Source of the DNA: Coemansia sp. RSA 487
Lineage: Eukaryota; Kickxellomycota; Kickxellomycetes; Kickxellales; Kickxellaceae
NCBI GenBank assembly: GCA_027577595.1
Contig: JANBRJ010000040.1
Span: 1-64,000 of the forward strand
Reading direction: 5' to 3'
DNA length: 64,000 nt
The notes below the pieces were generated by a model that saw nothing but the letters and a program-made list of their open reading frames with translations, was not told where the DNA came from and ran no database searches. Positions 49,942 to 63,971 of this stretch are shown here, one piece after another. Position numbers and translations under genes: made by a program. The stretch's first letter is position 1. Each line of letters begins with the position of its first letter.

Positions 49942-50276
49942 ATGTTCTATTTTTCTTCCTTTTATGTTGTTGCAAAATGCGAGTGAGGAACTGAAACCTA
50001 AATTTGGAACAATCGAAAATCACAAAAAGTTCAAATATCGAAAAATCACGTGATGAATGTGAATATTTTGACAACGCACCATGGTGTGCTGTCAAAGGCG
50101 CACTTTATTTTCTTTTCCCTCGGCAATTTAAATCACCTGTTTCTTTTTATTTCCTTCACATTTACATTCATCTCTTTTCGCAATAAAAGTGTGTCTTCAG
50201 TCAGACGTATACATAGCGTTGGTTCTGATATTTCCTGTGCAAACACAGTCACGCACCAGCTTCGAAAAAAACAGCA
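49942..50276. promoter_or_regulatory. DIM1-RET3 spacer with palindromic E-box
   Basis: Contains ATCACGTGAT-like sequence, with TCACGTGA at 50046-50053, a perfect palindrome of the CBF1/bHLH type, 224 bp before RET3. No gene seen. Confidence 0.45.
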
Positions 50277-50831
50277 ATGGGCAATCTGTCGCTATACACA
50301 GTGCGGGCGGTAATCCTTATGGACAGCGAAGGCAACAGGCTTGTTGCGAAATACTTTACCCGTGGCCAGACGGTGCAAAATTACAAGACGCTGAAAGAGC
50401 AGCAGAAATTCGAGAGCGGCCTGTTCGCAAAAACCCGCAAATCCAACAGCGAAGTTGTGCTGTATGACGGACAAACTGTGCTTTTCAAGTACGTCAACGA
50501 TGTGTACTTTTATCTGATTGGGAATCCAGAGGAGAACGAGCTGCTGCTTGGCGCAATTCTGAATGGTCTGACCGAAGCAATCTCCCAGCTGCTTAACTTC
50601 AATATCGACAAGCGCAGCATCCTCGACAACCTTGACATGGTCGTGCTTGCGCTTGACGAGGCGATCGACGACGGCATAGCTCTTGAAACGGATCCAAATG
50701 CGATAGCAGCTAACGTATCGAAGCGTGGTGTCGATACTATTGACGTGTCGTTGTCAAACCTCAACGAGCAGACAGTCCTTGATGCATACAAACTGGCAAA
50801 GGAGCGTCTCAATCTGGCGCTGCTCAGGTAG
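50277..50831 (+). CDS. RET3: Coatomer (COPI) zeta subunit
   Basis: A 184-residue small subunit of the COPI coat, acting in Golgi-to-ER and intra-Golgi transport. It has the longin-like fold of adaptor small chains: LYTVRAVILMDSEGNRLVAKYF, LFAKTRKSNSEVVLYDGQTVLFKYVNDVYFYLIG, NELLLGAILNGLTEAI and KRSILDNLDMVVLALDEAIDDG. The tail (about 140-184) is amphipathic. Length and order are those of the family. Uninterrupted; same strand as DIM1 and the BEACH gene. Confidence 0.97.
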   Translation: MGNLSLYTVRAVILMDSEGNRLVAKYFTRGQTVQNYKTLKEQQKFESGLFAKTRKSNSEVVLYDGQTVLFKYVNDVYFYLIGNPEENELLLGAILNGLTEAISQLLNFNIDKRSILDNLDMVVLALDEAIDDGIALETDPNAIAANVSKRGVDTIDVSLSNLNEQTVLDAYKLAKERLNLALLR

Positions 50832-50977
50832 TTGCTTGTGTTTTGTCTATTTCCTCAAAAATTCTGTCGTATTTTCCGACTTTTTGAACACAATTTAAAA
50901 TAAGCAAAACGCATCCAGCATTATTTTTCACGCTCCGTCACAATATCTGCATTTTGTCACGAACAGCGGACATACGT

Positions 50978-51014
50978 CTTTTCTTTTTTCTTTTCTTTTT
51001 CTTTCCTTCTTTTC
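50978..51014 (+). repeat. Pyrimidine tract upstream of the BEACH gene
   Basis: An almost pure CT run about 105-140 bp before the first ATG, typical of fungal core promoters and transcription start zones. Confidence 0.6.
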
Positions 51015-51118
51015 ACTTGTTTTTCAAAAATTAATACTGTCTACCTTGTTTCTTTAATCGTCACCTTTCCCCATTCGAATATCGGTCTATCTACTCTTCT
51101 TGCCCAGAAATTTATACA

Positions 51119-54100
51119 ATGCAACGAGAACGCGCGCAGAGTTCTTCGTCTGACTGTGTATACTGCCAGAAGCTGACACAAAACAACATGGACGAAGACA
51201 AGGGCATCAACACTCAAGAGCTTTATAACAGAATAAAGACTGGACGCTGGTCTATGGCCGATGCTGACGACTGGAGAGTAAGTTGTTGATACTGTTGTTT
51301 TTAGCGATGTTCAAATGTGAATACAGTCTCTATCTAGAGTATACATACATGGGGGCCGCTGTAAAAGGAAGCCCATCCCGGTATTAGAAGACTGTTTTCT
51401 GATATACGCTGTTTTAATAATATATTTGTATATGTAGCTCTTTTCAAAAATACTAGAGCATACCGGCTTTGTCAGTGGATCCAAAGGACAGGCAACAAAC
51501 AGAACAGTTCTCGATAGCTTGAATACCCAGAAGCAAAACAGCATTGATGGCTGCCAGACCCTTCTTCCATCAAAAGCGACTATTGTAGCAGTGCTGGTAC
51601 TAGAATCAGCTATACAGTCTCTAAAAGACAGTGAGGCTACAGGAGATTCGTATCCATTCACCAACGATACTGGCTTAGAGCGTGTTTGTATAGCTGTTCA
51701 GTTTGTCGGGTGGATCTGCAGCAACCCGTTAAATTGTCGAGTTCTAATGCATCATGATATTCTTTCCCTTGTCTGCCGAGCGCTTTCGGTAATACGTAGT
51801 AGCAAATGTGACATATTTAGCGCCTTTGCGCCAGGACTTTTGAATATCGACAATACCAGTCTAGTCATTCCCGACATTCGCAACTATTCCTGGGAGACTG
51901 CAATGTATAAAACGAGCCACATTATTTACACTGCGGACCTTTTGGTTTGCTACAAACACAGTCCCTGGAACGTCGGATCTGCTGCACATAGACAAGCTGG
52001 CCGAACATCAAAACCAAAATCAGAATCAGAATCAACAACATGTCGGGCAACCGCAGCAGCAAGTGTTTTATTTCAGCATGTCATGTGTCTTTTGGTCCGT
52101 CTACTTGACCCAGACAGGCTATTCTACAAATATCTTCTGAATATCGAAAGCATTGAACATCTGGCCGACTTTAGCCTCGTTAATACGCAGGATTTCCCCA
52201 GTGAATTGCTTTACGAACTGGTCCAGATATGGCGGCAGCTTGAAACTTCGCCTTCGCGTTCTCGATTTGGCCCGACTGTTGTCTCTCTGTGTTGCTCCAT
52301 TGGAAGTGCAATTACATCCGGATGGATCGACGCTCAGCTATACAAGGAACATAGTTTACTTGGCATGATTTCGAAAGCTATGGGGTGGCTTGACATTGAT
52401 GAGGCATATATTGCTTGGCGACTTGTTATACTTATCGGAGAACAGTATCCAAAGTCATCCAACTGGGACGCCGATCTAGAAGCAAATATTGCTGCTTTTT
52501 GGAATATGACATTGGAGCGCTCGGTAGAGTACATCCGAATAGACCGCGGATCGGACGAAAGTGCTAGATACACTATTGCTCAGCATCGTTCTCTGGATGA
52601 CGCAGATATAAAGTCGCTAGACCAGATATTTTCCACTGAAAACCAGTCATTGCTGGACAGTGAGTCCCTGGAACCACACACATGTCTGTATGTGCCTATT
52701 TCCAAACAGACAGGTGTGGCGTCGATTCGACCAGGCGATCTATCAATTTATGTTGCGGATGTTGACGGTATTATCCCGGATACACGGCTTCGGCGCACTT
52801 TAGATACAGTAGTTGCATTTATTGCCCAGTCAAAAACAACACAAGGGCAGCTACCACCGTTCGTCGTTTCCAGCCTTACCACCATACACTCGATGTTTAT
52901 TTCAATGACCAGCGCTGCTTACAACGACAAAGAAAATGCCGAAACGTGCGATGAGAATAGTCGCATCCTGGTGTTCGAGTATGTGCGGTTCTTGTGGAAG
53001 GTGTGGCTGCTTGAGCTTCCAATTACGCAGGCGCGTCGTGTTTTTCGTACAATGAGCGCAGTGGTGTGGGACAGGCTTCTTTCTTTTAGACTTGGGCATG
53101 CACCAATTAGCAGTGGTGCAATTGATCGAGGCGAAGACTCGTTTATGTCTGGGCTCGCGCGACGTATTTATGTGATGACCGGCTGGCTTTTGACGCGCTC
53201 CAGCCCTACAAGAGCCGCAAATGTCCATAGTATTCTCGACCCAGCGGTGTGCAAGCTAGCATTTAGTCGAATTGCATATACAATAGCAGAAACAGCAAAA
53301 GCCGAGCATGCGCATTTTGTCGCCCATGGAAGCGTGGGCTATTCGTCGGTGACCAGCTCTCGCATTGGCGAAGAGGCCAGCTGTTTGCAAGCAGTCTATG
53401 CTTCACAGGCTCTAATGGTGATAAGCTGGCTAAGCGTCGTAAATTTCCGCGTTCTTCTGCATGAAACGCAGACGGTGGGATGCATTGTGTCGGCCATAGG
53501 GCACTTGGGCCTAGTGGTCGGGTCTTCCTCGCCCAGCAACCAGTCAACAGAGTTTATAACTCAGAGCATCGATAACCTGTCGGTTGTTAGTATTCCAGAG
53601 GAAAGTGCGTGGAACCTTGCAGGCTGCCGGCCAGAAACTTCCTTTGTCGACCAAGTGGATATTCTTGCGTACAAGGTTGCTAATCTACTCTATACTGCCT
53701 TAGTCGATTGCGCTGAAGAGCTGCCCGAATCGAGAAACGTAGCTACCCATCACGAGACTGTACTTTCCAAGGCAGTATATTCAGCACGGCTGGCGACAGA
53801 GGCCGAGATAATACCAAGGATTGTTTGGCAAGCATGCAATGCAGCAATCGACATAAATTCTGGATCGGACGGCAATATCAACAACAATAGCCTGCCCGTA
53901 TTCTCCGATCTTGCATCCAACCATGTCTCACAGCTAGCAATGTTTGCCAAGGACATATCTTCTCACATTCTTTGCTGGCTACTTGCTGGATCGTACAACA
54001 CAAACATCACATTTGGCGGCGCACACGTTGAACAGAAGCAAAGGCTTGACATGACCCAGGCTTGGCTAGAACTTGTGGTAAGCTGGATAGTACCCAAAGA

Positions 54101-57100
54101 CATTAGCAGCTCGGCGGCAATTAAACAGCATATACGGCTCTTGCGTACTTTTCGAACATCACTTCTCGATGCGTCATGTTTAGTAGAGGGTCCGCAGGAT
54201 ACCACAGCCATGGTTATGCGTGTTGTTGAAAGCTGTGCGGTCGAGGAACTACTGGGACTTGTGCAGCTGGTTTGTACCATTGATCAAAGTAGTGGATCAG
54301 CAAGTGAGTCATTGCTTTCCAGTTTTGGAGACCGCTCAAGAAATGGAAGGCTCGGCGACAGTGAAGAGATCGGAAGTTGTATTGGTGAGCTTCTTGGCGA
54401 ATCAGCAAAGCTATTGGCATTCTTGATACACGACGAGCCAGCATCAAAGAGCAAGTTTGTACGTCTTGGCGGATACAAAGCCATGCATGCATCTATTGAC
54501 GCCATTACGCAAAATGACACTGCGGTTGCCTGTCTTCCTCTTGTCGAGGGTGTAATGGCGCTCCTTTCTGGTGTGGACGTGCCCTATAGCTGTCGAGATT
54601 GGACTAAACGAAACCTGGATACCGACTGGATGCCGACGATGATTCTACTGTACTTGAAGCTCAGTCTGAGTGACTGTATTTTAGTCCATCAATTTATTGA
54701 AAAGTGGTGTAAAGGCGACTCCCACGTGTGCTGGAACTGGTCCCAGAGCACGATTGCGCGCCAGAGCATCGAACGCCTTCAGCACCTTTTTACCGACATT
54801 CAACATTTGGAGCTTGAAAAAAGCAAACGGCATGATTGTATAGCCGCGTATTTAAAAAGCCTGGGACGCATGCTTGTCGTGGTCATGGGAAAGTCCATGT
54901 GTGTTTCAGATCTCAAGCTTGTCATGCGTACACTTACTTCTGGCCCAGGAGGAAGCACAGCCACCAGCGAGATGTCTGCAAGCACTGATGAGATCTCAGA
55001 ATTTACCCTTATGGTTCGGCGTATGCTGTCGTTGGTATTGCTTAGATGTGCCGAGGGCGAAGTAGGTGGGAGCTACTTTAGCTTTAATGGCTGTGCGGGT
55101 GCACTTTATTCTTCAAACTTTTATCGGATTCCCGAGCGAGGCTTTACCTTCACCGCCTGGATATACCCAGAAAACGTTGCACACCAAAATGACCAGCAGC
55201 ATCATTTACTACTCAAGCGATCGCATGGCGCGCTTCAATCGCTAGAAAGCTCCGCAAATGTCAGCCAGCACTACTCAACGAGCTCAACACCTACACCACA
55301 GCGCGATCGAATTGGTTCTTCTGGAACTGTGATGTATTTGTGTGCAGGAGGCAGCGGAGGCTTCCATGTCCTGTATGACTTTGCTTTGCAAAGAATTGAA
55401 ATTCAAGTGACTGAGGGCGATTCTCGACACATCGTGAAATGTGAGGATATCTTGGTGGCTGCAAACAAGTGGACATCACTAGCTGTATGTTATACACCTT
55501 CCAAGCGCGGATGGTCGCCATTTGGCTCTTCGAATCTTTACGTTTATGCTGACGGGGAATTGGCAAGTAAGAGCTCCATACCGTTTATTGACAATACGCT
55601 ATACCGTGCTTGTTATATTGGAAGTTCACCAGTGCTACATCCAGCAGATCATCACATAGATAGTGAACTGCTGACCACATCGTATCCGTTTTGCGGGAGG
55701 ATCGCAAATATTCGAGTGTTTGATGGGCCCTTACGCACCAGCGAGATCGAAGCACTGCATTATTTGGGCCCAGCAAACTCTTCTCAGTTCTGGCAAAGTC
55801 AAGCCAGCGATCCAGATATGACCGTGTCTCTATTGAACCAGATCATTGGAGGAGCTCCGCCAAAGAGCAATGGCTCTGGTAAAAACATTGTGAGAGATGT
55901 GGCTGACCTTTTTAAAAATGGAGATATAGACAGCAGGCTGATTCTTTCTATTGGAGCCAATGCGACTCATGGTAGGGTTTGTATAGACCTTTGTCCGATT
56001 GGAATCTGCCAAGCGATTGCACGAGCGAATATGCAACGTACAAGTGGCGATAGGTCTTCCAGCAACATCGATCCGACCCTCGAAGTGATTTCGCTGGAAC
56101 AGCCAAATGCCCCAAAGGGTACATGGGATACGGCAGAGACAAAGGCACGACTGGAAGATGCATCCCGGCCCTGGTTGATGCTAGGCGATGTCCTACCAGT
56201 GAATACAATGACTATCCACCAGTCAGTGCATCTCCTTGGCGGTATCGAGACGGCTCTTATTTTCCTATACCACCTGGATTGGATCGGGCCAGCATTGCCG
56301 CTTGCCAAAGAAGGACCACTCGGATCTGAAGAGCGAGCTTTTGACCAGACATCGCTTGACTGTGCACCATTGCCTACATTTTTCTACTGGCTGCGCAACC
56401 TTATTAAATGCGATCCCCGTCATATGGTGGGAATCAAGTCAACCAACCTGGTGTCATTGATAGCGCATGTCCTTCAGCAGCAGATAAAGGATCCAGGGCC
56501 ACATCTAAGCGTTGCGGTGTTGCGGGCTATGCAGTCTTTGCAAACAGCATTTGACAAGCAAGGCGGGCTTTCATCTCCTGCGTATACGACCACGTCTAGC
56601 CTTTGGAGCCAAGTACAACGCGAGCTTGTCTTGAACTTTAAAATATGGCGTAGAGCGGATTTTGCCACCCAGACAGCGTATCTTCGAAATGTACATTATA
56701 TATTGTGTGCCGGAAGGACAGGAGACAAGCAAGGGAAGCGATGCAACGCGTCGGCGGGTATATGCGGCCCCGAAGCTGGAGGTGGAGCCCTGGGAATCCG
56801 TTGGCTGCTTTATGCACTATTTAACTTTTATCCCTACGACTCGTCACAGCACATTCTCAGTCAGCAGCAGTATTCTAAATCGCGCTCTGGGAGCATGGCA
56901 GCGCAATCGCCGCCTTCTGGCACACCGGCACTTGCCGACGGAGACGAGCTGTGTGGCGACAAGCAAACAGAGACACAGTGTCACATTGCAGAAGCTGTCA
57001 GCGATCAGATCTCTATCAGTGCCGCAAGCCATTCTGGCAGCAACGACGATAGCTCCGGGCCTGGCGGAGCTGAGCCAAGTGCGCTATCTGGAGGTAAAAT

Positions 57101-60100
57101 TCTCGATTTCCCTATACTGTCGTATGAAGAGACCAGACGTCTTCGCAAGTCTCTGCTAAATACGTTGGAATCGTTCCTGTCCGCGTCTGCAGAACATCAG
57201 AGTACGCAACACACGCGTGTATCGCGTGCTCCAGAAGCCAATCGGACAGACATTGCACACTTGATGCGCCATCTGATCTATTCGTGCAACCGCGACATTG
57301 AGCATACACGCGAAATTCTACAGCTGCTTTTCCGCTGCCTGGCAGATGGATCGTCTAACGCGAGCAGCCTTGCTCACAAGCTTCTTGGCCTGCGCGGGTT
57401 CGACATGCTTTGCCATGTCATCGAATGTGATGATGATAAGACTGCAGCCGTTGGGATCAACATCGTCGTCTTATTACTGACAAAGTATTCGGACACAAAA
57501 GAGCAGGAAAGCACTGCTAGCCGGATAACCAACAGCCTGAGAGGACGGCCTTCCTTGGTGATCGATCCCGATGACATTGGTCGCGTACTGGCACTTGTGC
57601 GTGCCAAACGAGCGCTGACACCAGCCTTGTATCAGTCGCTTTTGCCTTTGTCGTTAAAGGATCATGCTGCTCTTTTATCCAGTATCAATCTGCCACCTAT
57701 CGTGTCTAGTACATGTGCCAACCGAGCACACAGACATGTACACCACGTTCGTAATTTGTCTGTATCGCACAGCACGGATCAAACAGCGTCTACGACAGAC
57801 GAAGCTCTGGATGTAGACATGCAAAAGTCATTTGTCAGTCTGTTGCCAGCACGATTGATCAAAGTTCCCGAGGCGTGGTCTGCTATTCTCGATCTTTCGT
57901 GTGCGTCTGAGACAGACCCTGAATTACGCACCTCTGTTTTGGTAGACTTTCACCGGCTTTTGGTGGATGAGCCAGCCAACTATGAGACTGCGCACTCTTC
58001 CAAGTTCGCGCTGATCAGCCATCTAATTGACGCCATTGTTCTTGCAGGTTGCTTGGTTGATGATAAATCGGCTGGCCATGGCGACGCGAGTGGTAGCAGC
58101 ATATCTGCCACAGACGCAAAGACTCTTAGCGAAATGTATGCGAAAGCCGTCGGTCATTTGGAGCTTATCCCACATACAACCCTGGACCACCACATGCAGA
58201 GCCTTGCTTCCGGACACATAAAGGCGCACAAGGTATGGACTCTGAATCGCATGGCTCAGCTACGTAGCTCTGCGGATGCCGGCTCGACTTGTGATCAAAG
58301 TGGTTATGGGACGGAGGAGCTGCAAACCAGAGCCACGGCGGATCTTATGATATCATCGCTTTTATGGTCAAAGACATCGTGCAGTCTATTTGTGGTTCTT
58401 GCTTGGAACTGGTTCGGCAACCAAGCTGGTTGTGCGGATGATGTGTACTTGTCCATCCTCAAGCTCTGGGCGCTTACGCCTGCAGGGTCGATGTCCATAG
58501 CAATTCGTCTTCTTTCGTTTGTGTTTTCTGAAGCGCTTGCGCGTATTTCAGAACATGTTCAGGATGATCGGTCACACCTGGAGACAGCACATCTGACAGA
58601 CTGGGTCCTGGCACGGAACCTGGAATCGTTTGCACAGCATGCACTGGATCTTATTTTCAACTATCGGCAGTTCCAAGAGTACATTGCATACCACCATGAC
58701 CAGCTAAAGGCGATGTCGGCCTCGTCCCAGAAAGCTGGCCCTCGTGCGTCTGTAGATGACCATGGCGTTGTTTACCATAGCCAGCATAGCCCATGGGACG
58801 ACACACCAGAACTAACGCGTATCATTATAGATTTTATGTTTCGCCTGGACCGGTGCGGCTCTGGGTTGCGGTCGCCAATGTGCAACCACATCCTCCGACT
58901 TGTTATCTCTGGCATTCGGAGTGTGAAGATGGATCACGTCGAAGAAAGCCTGAAATGCCTAGCGCGATTGCTGGAACGGCATCCACGCTTGGGCACAAGC
59001 CAGGGAATTTCCTTGCCAGAGTCATCGATGCATGCTTGCAGCGGAGACTGCTCGGTTGCTGGCCAGGTTTTATCTACGCTCGGATATATACACGAGGCAT
59101 TCATGTTTGCCGAGGACCAAACCGATTCCTCCAAGTTCGAAAATCTTCACGGAAAGACCGATGACGATAGTGCTAACCGTGTGGATCTACGCGAAAGGCT
59201 TGGCGACCTTTACATGCTAGTGTTTCAGGGCTATCGGGCATACTTGACAAGCGTGTTTCCAAGCACGCTTGCGCTTTTAAAGCCACAAGGGCAGTGGGAA
59301 GCAGGCAGGAAGCCCCTCAACAGAAGTCAGTTTGTTGCATTTGTCCAGTCCAAGGATTGGCAGGAGCTGTACCGCACGCGCTTTATGCCAGCAATGCGCA
59401 AAATTGAGGAGGACGAAATGCGCCAGTCGGGCATATCGCGCTCAAGGTTTGCCGCTTCACTCCGAGAGATTCTTGCTGATTCGCAAAAGCACGAATCTAT
59501 GCAGATGCGAGCTGTCAAACACGCCCAGACAACCATTGCAAGCAACACTCTACCAATAGAAGCAGAAGAAACCACCAGCGTGCATGCCGATACTTTCGGA
59601 AGTCCGGCTGGCCATTGGCCGCAGATTTGGCGTGAACGACTGCGCTCGTTATCTTCACCTCGCGGGCCGTGGCGTTCGGCGCGGCAGCAGCCACAGCTAT
59701 TAATCCTGGGCAAACAGCGCTGGATTCTGGATGCTACCGAGAACAGCCAACGGATGCGGCGAAAACTTGCCCACAACCACCATTATGAGGACCACCACTT
59801 GGCGGCCAACCGGCGCGATCGCACTGGACAGCACACAAAGGCAAACGCTCGCAGCGAAAAGGACAAAGACCCATTTGACGACAGGGATAGCGTCCCGCAA
59901 CTGTCGCTGAGCATAACCGGACACACTGCAGAGAACGTCCATGACGCCAGTGGCGACGAGGAGTGGAATCTGGTTACTTCGGAGGACCTGAGTGTTGTGG
60001 CTGCTGCCGCAGGGTCTGGTGCTGTCGATCCTGGAAGAGCGCATTTCTGCACAGCATGCGAAAGAGTTGCAATGCTTGGCAGTGTTTATGGACGCGTCGA

Positions 60101-63100
60101 GATAACAAGCTCACTGTTGCGCTTTACCACCGAGCGGGATTCGAGCGGCGGGATCTGCGTTCGGGGCTCGGATGGGACCACAGTTGGAGTGGGACAAAAG
60201 TATGAACAGGCCGCAGAAAAGAATCAATCGCTAGCCTCGAAGGGACTAAGTCTACCGAGTGCTGTGCATGCTGAGCTAACCAGAGACATCTCTTGGCAGC
60301 TTTCTGATATCCACCAAGTCCATTTCCGGCGATATATGTTGCGCAATTCTGCCGTGGAAGTGTTTTTCAAGAACCACACGTCGGTCTTTTTGAATATCCA
60401 AAACAAAAAGGCGCTGATGCAGCTTGTTTGGAAGCTTGCGTCGCTGCCCTCTGTAAACAGCGAGCTTGCATTGACGGACATTCGATCGCCACCAACACTT
60501 CTAAATCGACTCAAGCTTACAGAAAGGTGGCAGCATGGCGAGCTAAGCAACTTTGACTACCTGATGGCGCTAAATACAGTGGCGGGGCGATCGCATAATG
60601 ACCTGTCACAGTATCCAATCTTTCCGTGGGTGATTAGCGATTATAAGAGCAAATGGCTCGATCTGAAGGACCCCAAGATATACCGCGACCTGTCGCGACC
60701 AATTGGCGCCCTGAACGAAAAGCGACTGCGTCACTTTATCGAACGCTACGAGTCTTTTGAGGACCCTACCGGCCACATCAAGAAGTTCCACTACGGCACG
60801 CATTACTCCTCGGCGTCGTCTGTTGCCTACTACCTCCTGCGTCTGGAGCCCTTTACATCTGTGCATGTCTCTTTGCAGAGCGGCAAGTTTGACCACGCAG
60901 ATAGGCAGTTTTATTCAGTCGCAGAAACGTGGAATTCGTGTATGACAGGCCCTGGCGACGTAAAGGAGCTGATACCAGAGTTCTTTTACCTTCCGGAGTA
61001 TCTGGTGAACCATAACGGCGTTGATCTGGGCAGGAAGCAGGATGGAACGCTGCTGGGAGACGTTGTGTTGCCGCCTTGGGCTTCGACACCTGATGAATTT
61101 GTTCATATAAATCGCCAGGCGCTCGAGTCAGAGTATGTATCAGCGAATCTGCACAAATGGATTGACCTCATATTTGGCTACAAGCAACGTGGACACGAGG
61201 CTGTCAAGGCACACAATGTATTTTACTATCTGACCTATGAAGGCGCCGTCAATCTCGATGCAATCCAGGATCCATTGGAGCGTGCAAGCGTTGAGAGCCA
61301 AATACACTACTTTGGCCAAACACCCACCCAGCTGTTTACATCGCCACATCCGCCTCGTCATATGCCTGTTTCTCAGCCTTCGTATGCTCCTCTTACTAAT
61401 CCTGCTGGCAAGGTGCAGCACTTTGTTCTCCGTGCGTCCAACAGCAGTATTACATTTGTTGGAAGCCCACTGCGTATCCTTTCTAAAAGGCGTCCTTTCT
61501 CCAACTTTAGGTCAGTGCCATGGACGGCCTGTGCCACTGTACCAAACTCCGTTGCACCCTTGACTTCAACCATGGAGCAGCTCGACACTGGTGGCAACGG
61601 CGGCGCTAACCTTCACAAGAGCAAGGAGTCTGTTACACTTGTCGATTCAACCGGCCGTGTCTCTGTTTACCAGATGTCCTTGTTTACTAATAGCGACTAT
61701 AAATTCCAGCTGGCTGTGGAGCCTTTGGTCGAGGGCTTCTATACACTCGCTGCAAGTAGCCCGCCCAGCGAACGTCAAAGGCTTGCACTGGCCAACCAGC
61801 GGCCGGTTGCGTATACAGTTGTGTCCAACATGCCCGAACTGATAATCAGTGCAGTTCATTTTGATAACACCGTCAAGTGCACGCAGCTCGCAAGAAACAG
61901 AGAAAGCGCTCTAGCTGAGGCTACTCCGCAAGCGTCGCTGGTTAAAAATGCGGCGTTTTCTACCAGCAGTGCCATGAGCATGACGAATGCCTACGCTGGT
62001 GCGGTTGTTGGGGCAATGTCCAGAGAAAAGTGTGAAATTGGCAGTTCCAACGATAAATGTAGAAGCAGCAAAAGCAGCATGAGATCCAAGCAGAATACAA
62101 ATGACGCCAGCGCGCGTTCCCAGTCGTCTTCTGCCCGTTCATTTGCTGGCCTTTTGGCAAGTATCGGTGGAAACGTCGGCGGATCGATCACAGCTAAGTC
62201 GCAGCGCGAGCAACACGGAACCGAACCGCCTGACGGTAGTTGCGGGATGTCTGCGCCTCCAAGTATGTTTATCCCGCTTGCTGCTCGACTGCTGGAAACA
62301 ATCAATGCATCGTCTGCTATACGTTTGCCTGGGAACCAGACGTGTGTAGCGACCGATGACTACGGATCCTGTGTGGCTGTCGGATCAAGCGAGGGTTCTG
62401 TTTGCATCCTAAGCGCTATATTTGCTTCCGATGAAGGGGGTAGCAGCACAGCGGCAGCAATTGCGGCGGCAGCAATATTTGGCTCAGGTATTGAAACACC
62501 TAATACAGCAGCCACAAGTGCCATGGCACCACTGCTGTTTGCCACCGGCATTGGCGATCCTATGAACACCGATATTGGGCATACAAGCATGGCAGCCTAC
62601 GCCACCAGTGCGACCAGTTCGAGTACATACTTTGGAGCTGGAAGCGGCATTAGCGGAAGAAGCCTTGCCGTCGATGGAAGCAGTGTCATCAGCAACATCG
62701 GTGGCACTGGTAACGGCAGCGGAAGCGGGAAAGCAGGAAGGTGGGTCCTCCAGCATGTATTACACGGCCATGATGCGGCTGTGCTGGATGTTGCCGTAGC
62801 TAACGACCATGATATTGTTGCAAGTGCGTCTGTCGATGGCACCGTGTCTTTATGGACTGCACGCACTGGGCGCTACTTGCGTAGCCTGTTACCCGTATGC
62901 CCTAATAACATTCATCCCGATGATGCGATCCCAACAATCGCATGCCATCAGAATCGCTACACGCGGGTTGAGCGTGTGCTTATAAGCTCAGAGGCGCTTG
63001 TTGTGTGTTATAGCGTGTCTGGTGCGCTTGGCGCAGATAATAATCGCGATAGACTGGATCCAACTCGTGCTATCAACCAGGGATCCCTGGTAATGCCAAG

Positions 63101-63581
63101 CCAATCTTTGGGAGCTGAGACAACAGGTAACATTAACAACAGTAACAGCACGCCAGGCCAAGATCGGTACAGCCACTATTACAGCAGCCAGAATAGCAAT
63201 GTCACGAGCCACAGTAGCCGGCGTGAAGGGAAACCGACAGACTGCAAGGACCAACCTGGCTCTACCATCGACGATGGTGCATCTGAAGTAGCAGCGTTGC
63301 ATGTGTACACAGTCAATGGTCGCCATTTGCGCACACGAAAGCTTGTGCACCATCTCCGCGACATTGCGCTGACTAAGGATGGAAGGTTTGGTGTGTGTGT
63401 AAACCTAAACTCGCGCGTTGCTGTTTTTGAAACTCGTACACTTGGTATCGTTCGCCAGTTTGAGCTCCCTGCCTGCGGGTGCTCAGTATCTTGGAGTGGT
63501 AGCAGCGAGCAGCAGATCATTGTTGGCTGTGAGGGTGGATTAGTAGTTGTTATATCGGCTGATCTCTCGGTTCTTCACTAA
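51119..63581 (+). CDS. Giant neurobeachin-type BEACH-WD40 protein
   Basis: Two exons: 51119-51277 (53 residues, starting MQRERAQSSS) and 51438-63581 (4047 residues), phase 0, total 4100 residues. The upstream exon is shown by a perfect GTAAGT donor and by the lack of any ATG before TTG in the large frame, which opens right after TATATGTAG. Domains: long helical N-terminal region; a ConA/laminin-G-like domain at about 1264-1500 (FSFNGCAGALY ... GFTFTAWIYPE ... FCGRIANIRVF); a DUF4704-like region; PH-BEACH at about 2920-3068; BEACH at about 3081-3356 (ELSNFDYLMALNTVAGRS, DLSRPIGALN, ELIPEFFYLPEY, WIDLIFGYKQRG); and C-terminal WD40 repeats from about 3822 (LHGHDAAVLDVAV). This is the NBEA/LRBA/NBEAL order. 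Such proteins act in vesicle traffic and membrane protein sorting. It is about twice the length of yeast Bph1. A low-complexity Ala/Gly/Ser insert interrupts the segment before the WD40s. Confidence 0.95.
51278..51437 (+). other. Intron in the BEACH gene
   Basis: GTAAGT donor and TATATGTAG acceptor, 160 nt, phase 0. In-frame stop TAG is part of the acceptor, so the second exon cannot extend upstream. Confidence 0.85.
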
Positions 63582-63764
63582 TCTTTTGCTATCAGTTGAT
63601 GTTTTTCTTTTCACGGTACAGGCATGCACTTTGGGTTTGAATATTAATTTTTTAAAAAACATACAAGCACATCATACTACACAGGATAGCTCCTTTATAT
63701 AAAACAGCATTGTGCCCAGAATCGGAACGTTGCAATCAGGTCAATATACAGTGGAATTGCTCGG
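63582..63764. other. Convergent spacer, BEACH / TFB5
   Basis: 183 bp between convergent stops, AT-rich, with TTTTTTAAAAAA near 63650 fitting 3' ends on both strands. Confidence 0.5.
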
Positions 63765-63971
63765 CTACTTTGGTTGTTCTTTCTTGTAGTAGTTTTCATT
63801 CATCAGCTCGTCAAGTGCCCATTTCACGCGATCCAGGTGTGTCGAGTTAATAAACAGGTGAGTATTGTCCAGATCCTCGATAATAAATTTGTCCTTTTCG
63901 TTTAGCTTGAGCAAAACTTCACGCGTGGCAGGATCGCATTCGACAAACACGCCTTTCACTGCTTTTACCAT
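63765..63971 (-). CDS. TFB5: TFIIH subunit Tfb5/TTDA
   Basis: A 68-residue, complete protein: the smallest core subunit of TFIIH, which dimerises with Tfb2 and is needed for nucleotide excision repair and transcription. The conserved start MVKAVKGVFVECDP, the loop EDLDNTHLFIN and the final helix (VKWALDELMNENY) match human GTF2H5 (71 residues) and yeast Tfb5 (72). The start lies 29 bp from the window end, so its promoter is outside. Confidence 0.95.
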   Translation of the reverse strand: MVKAVKGVFVECDPATREVLLKLNEKDKFIIEDLDNTHLFINSTHLDRVKWALDELMNENYYKKEQPK

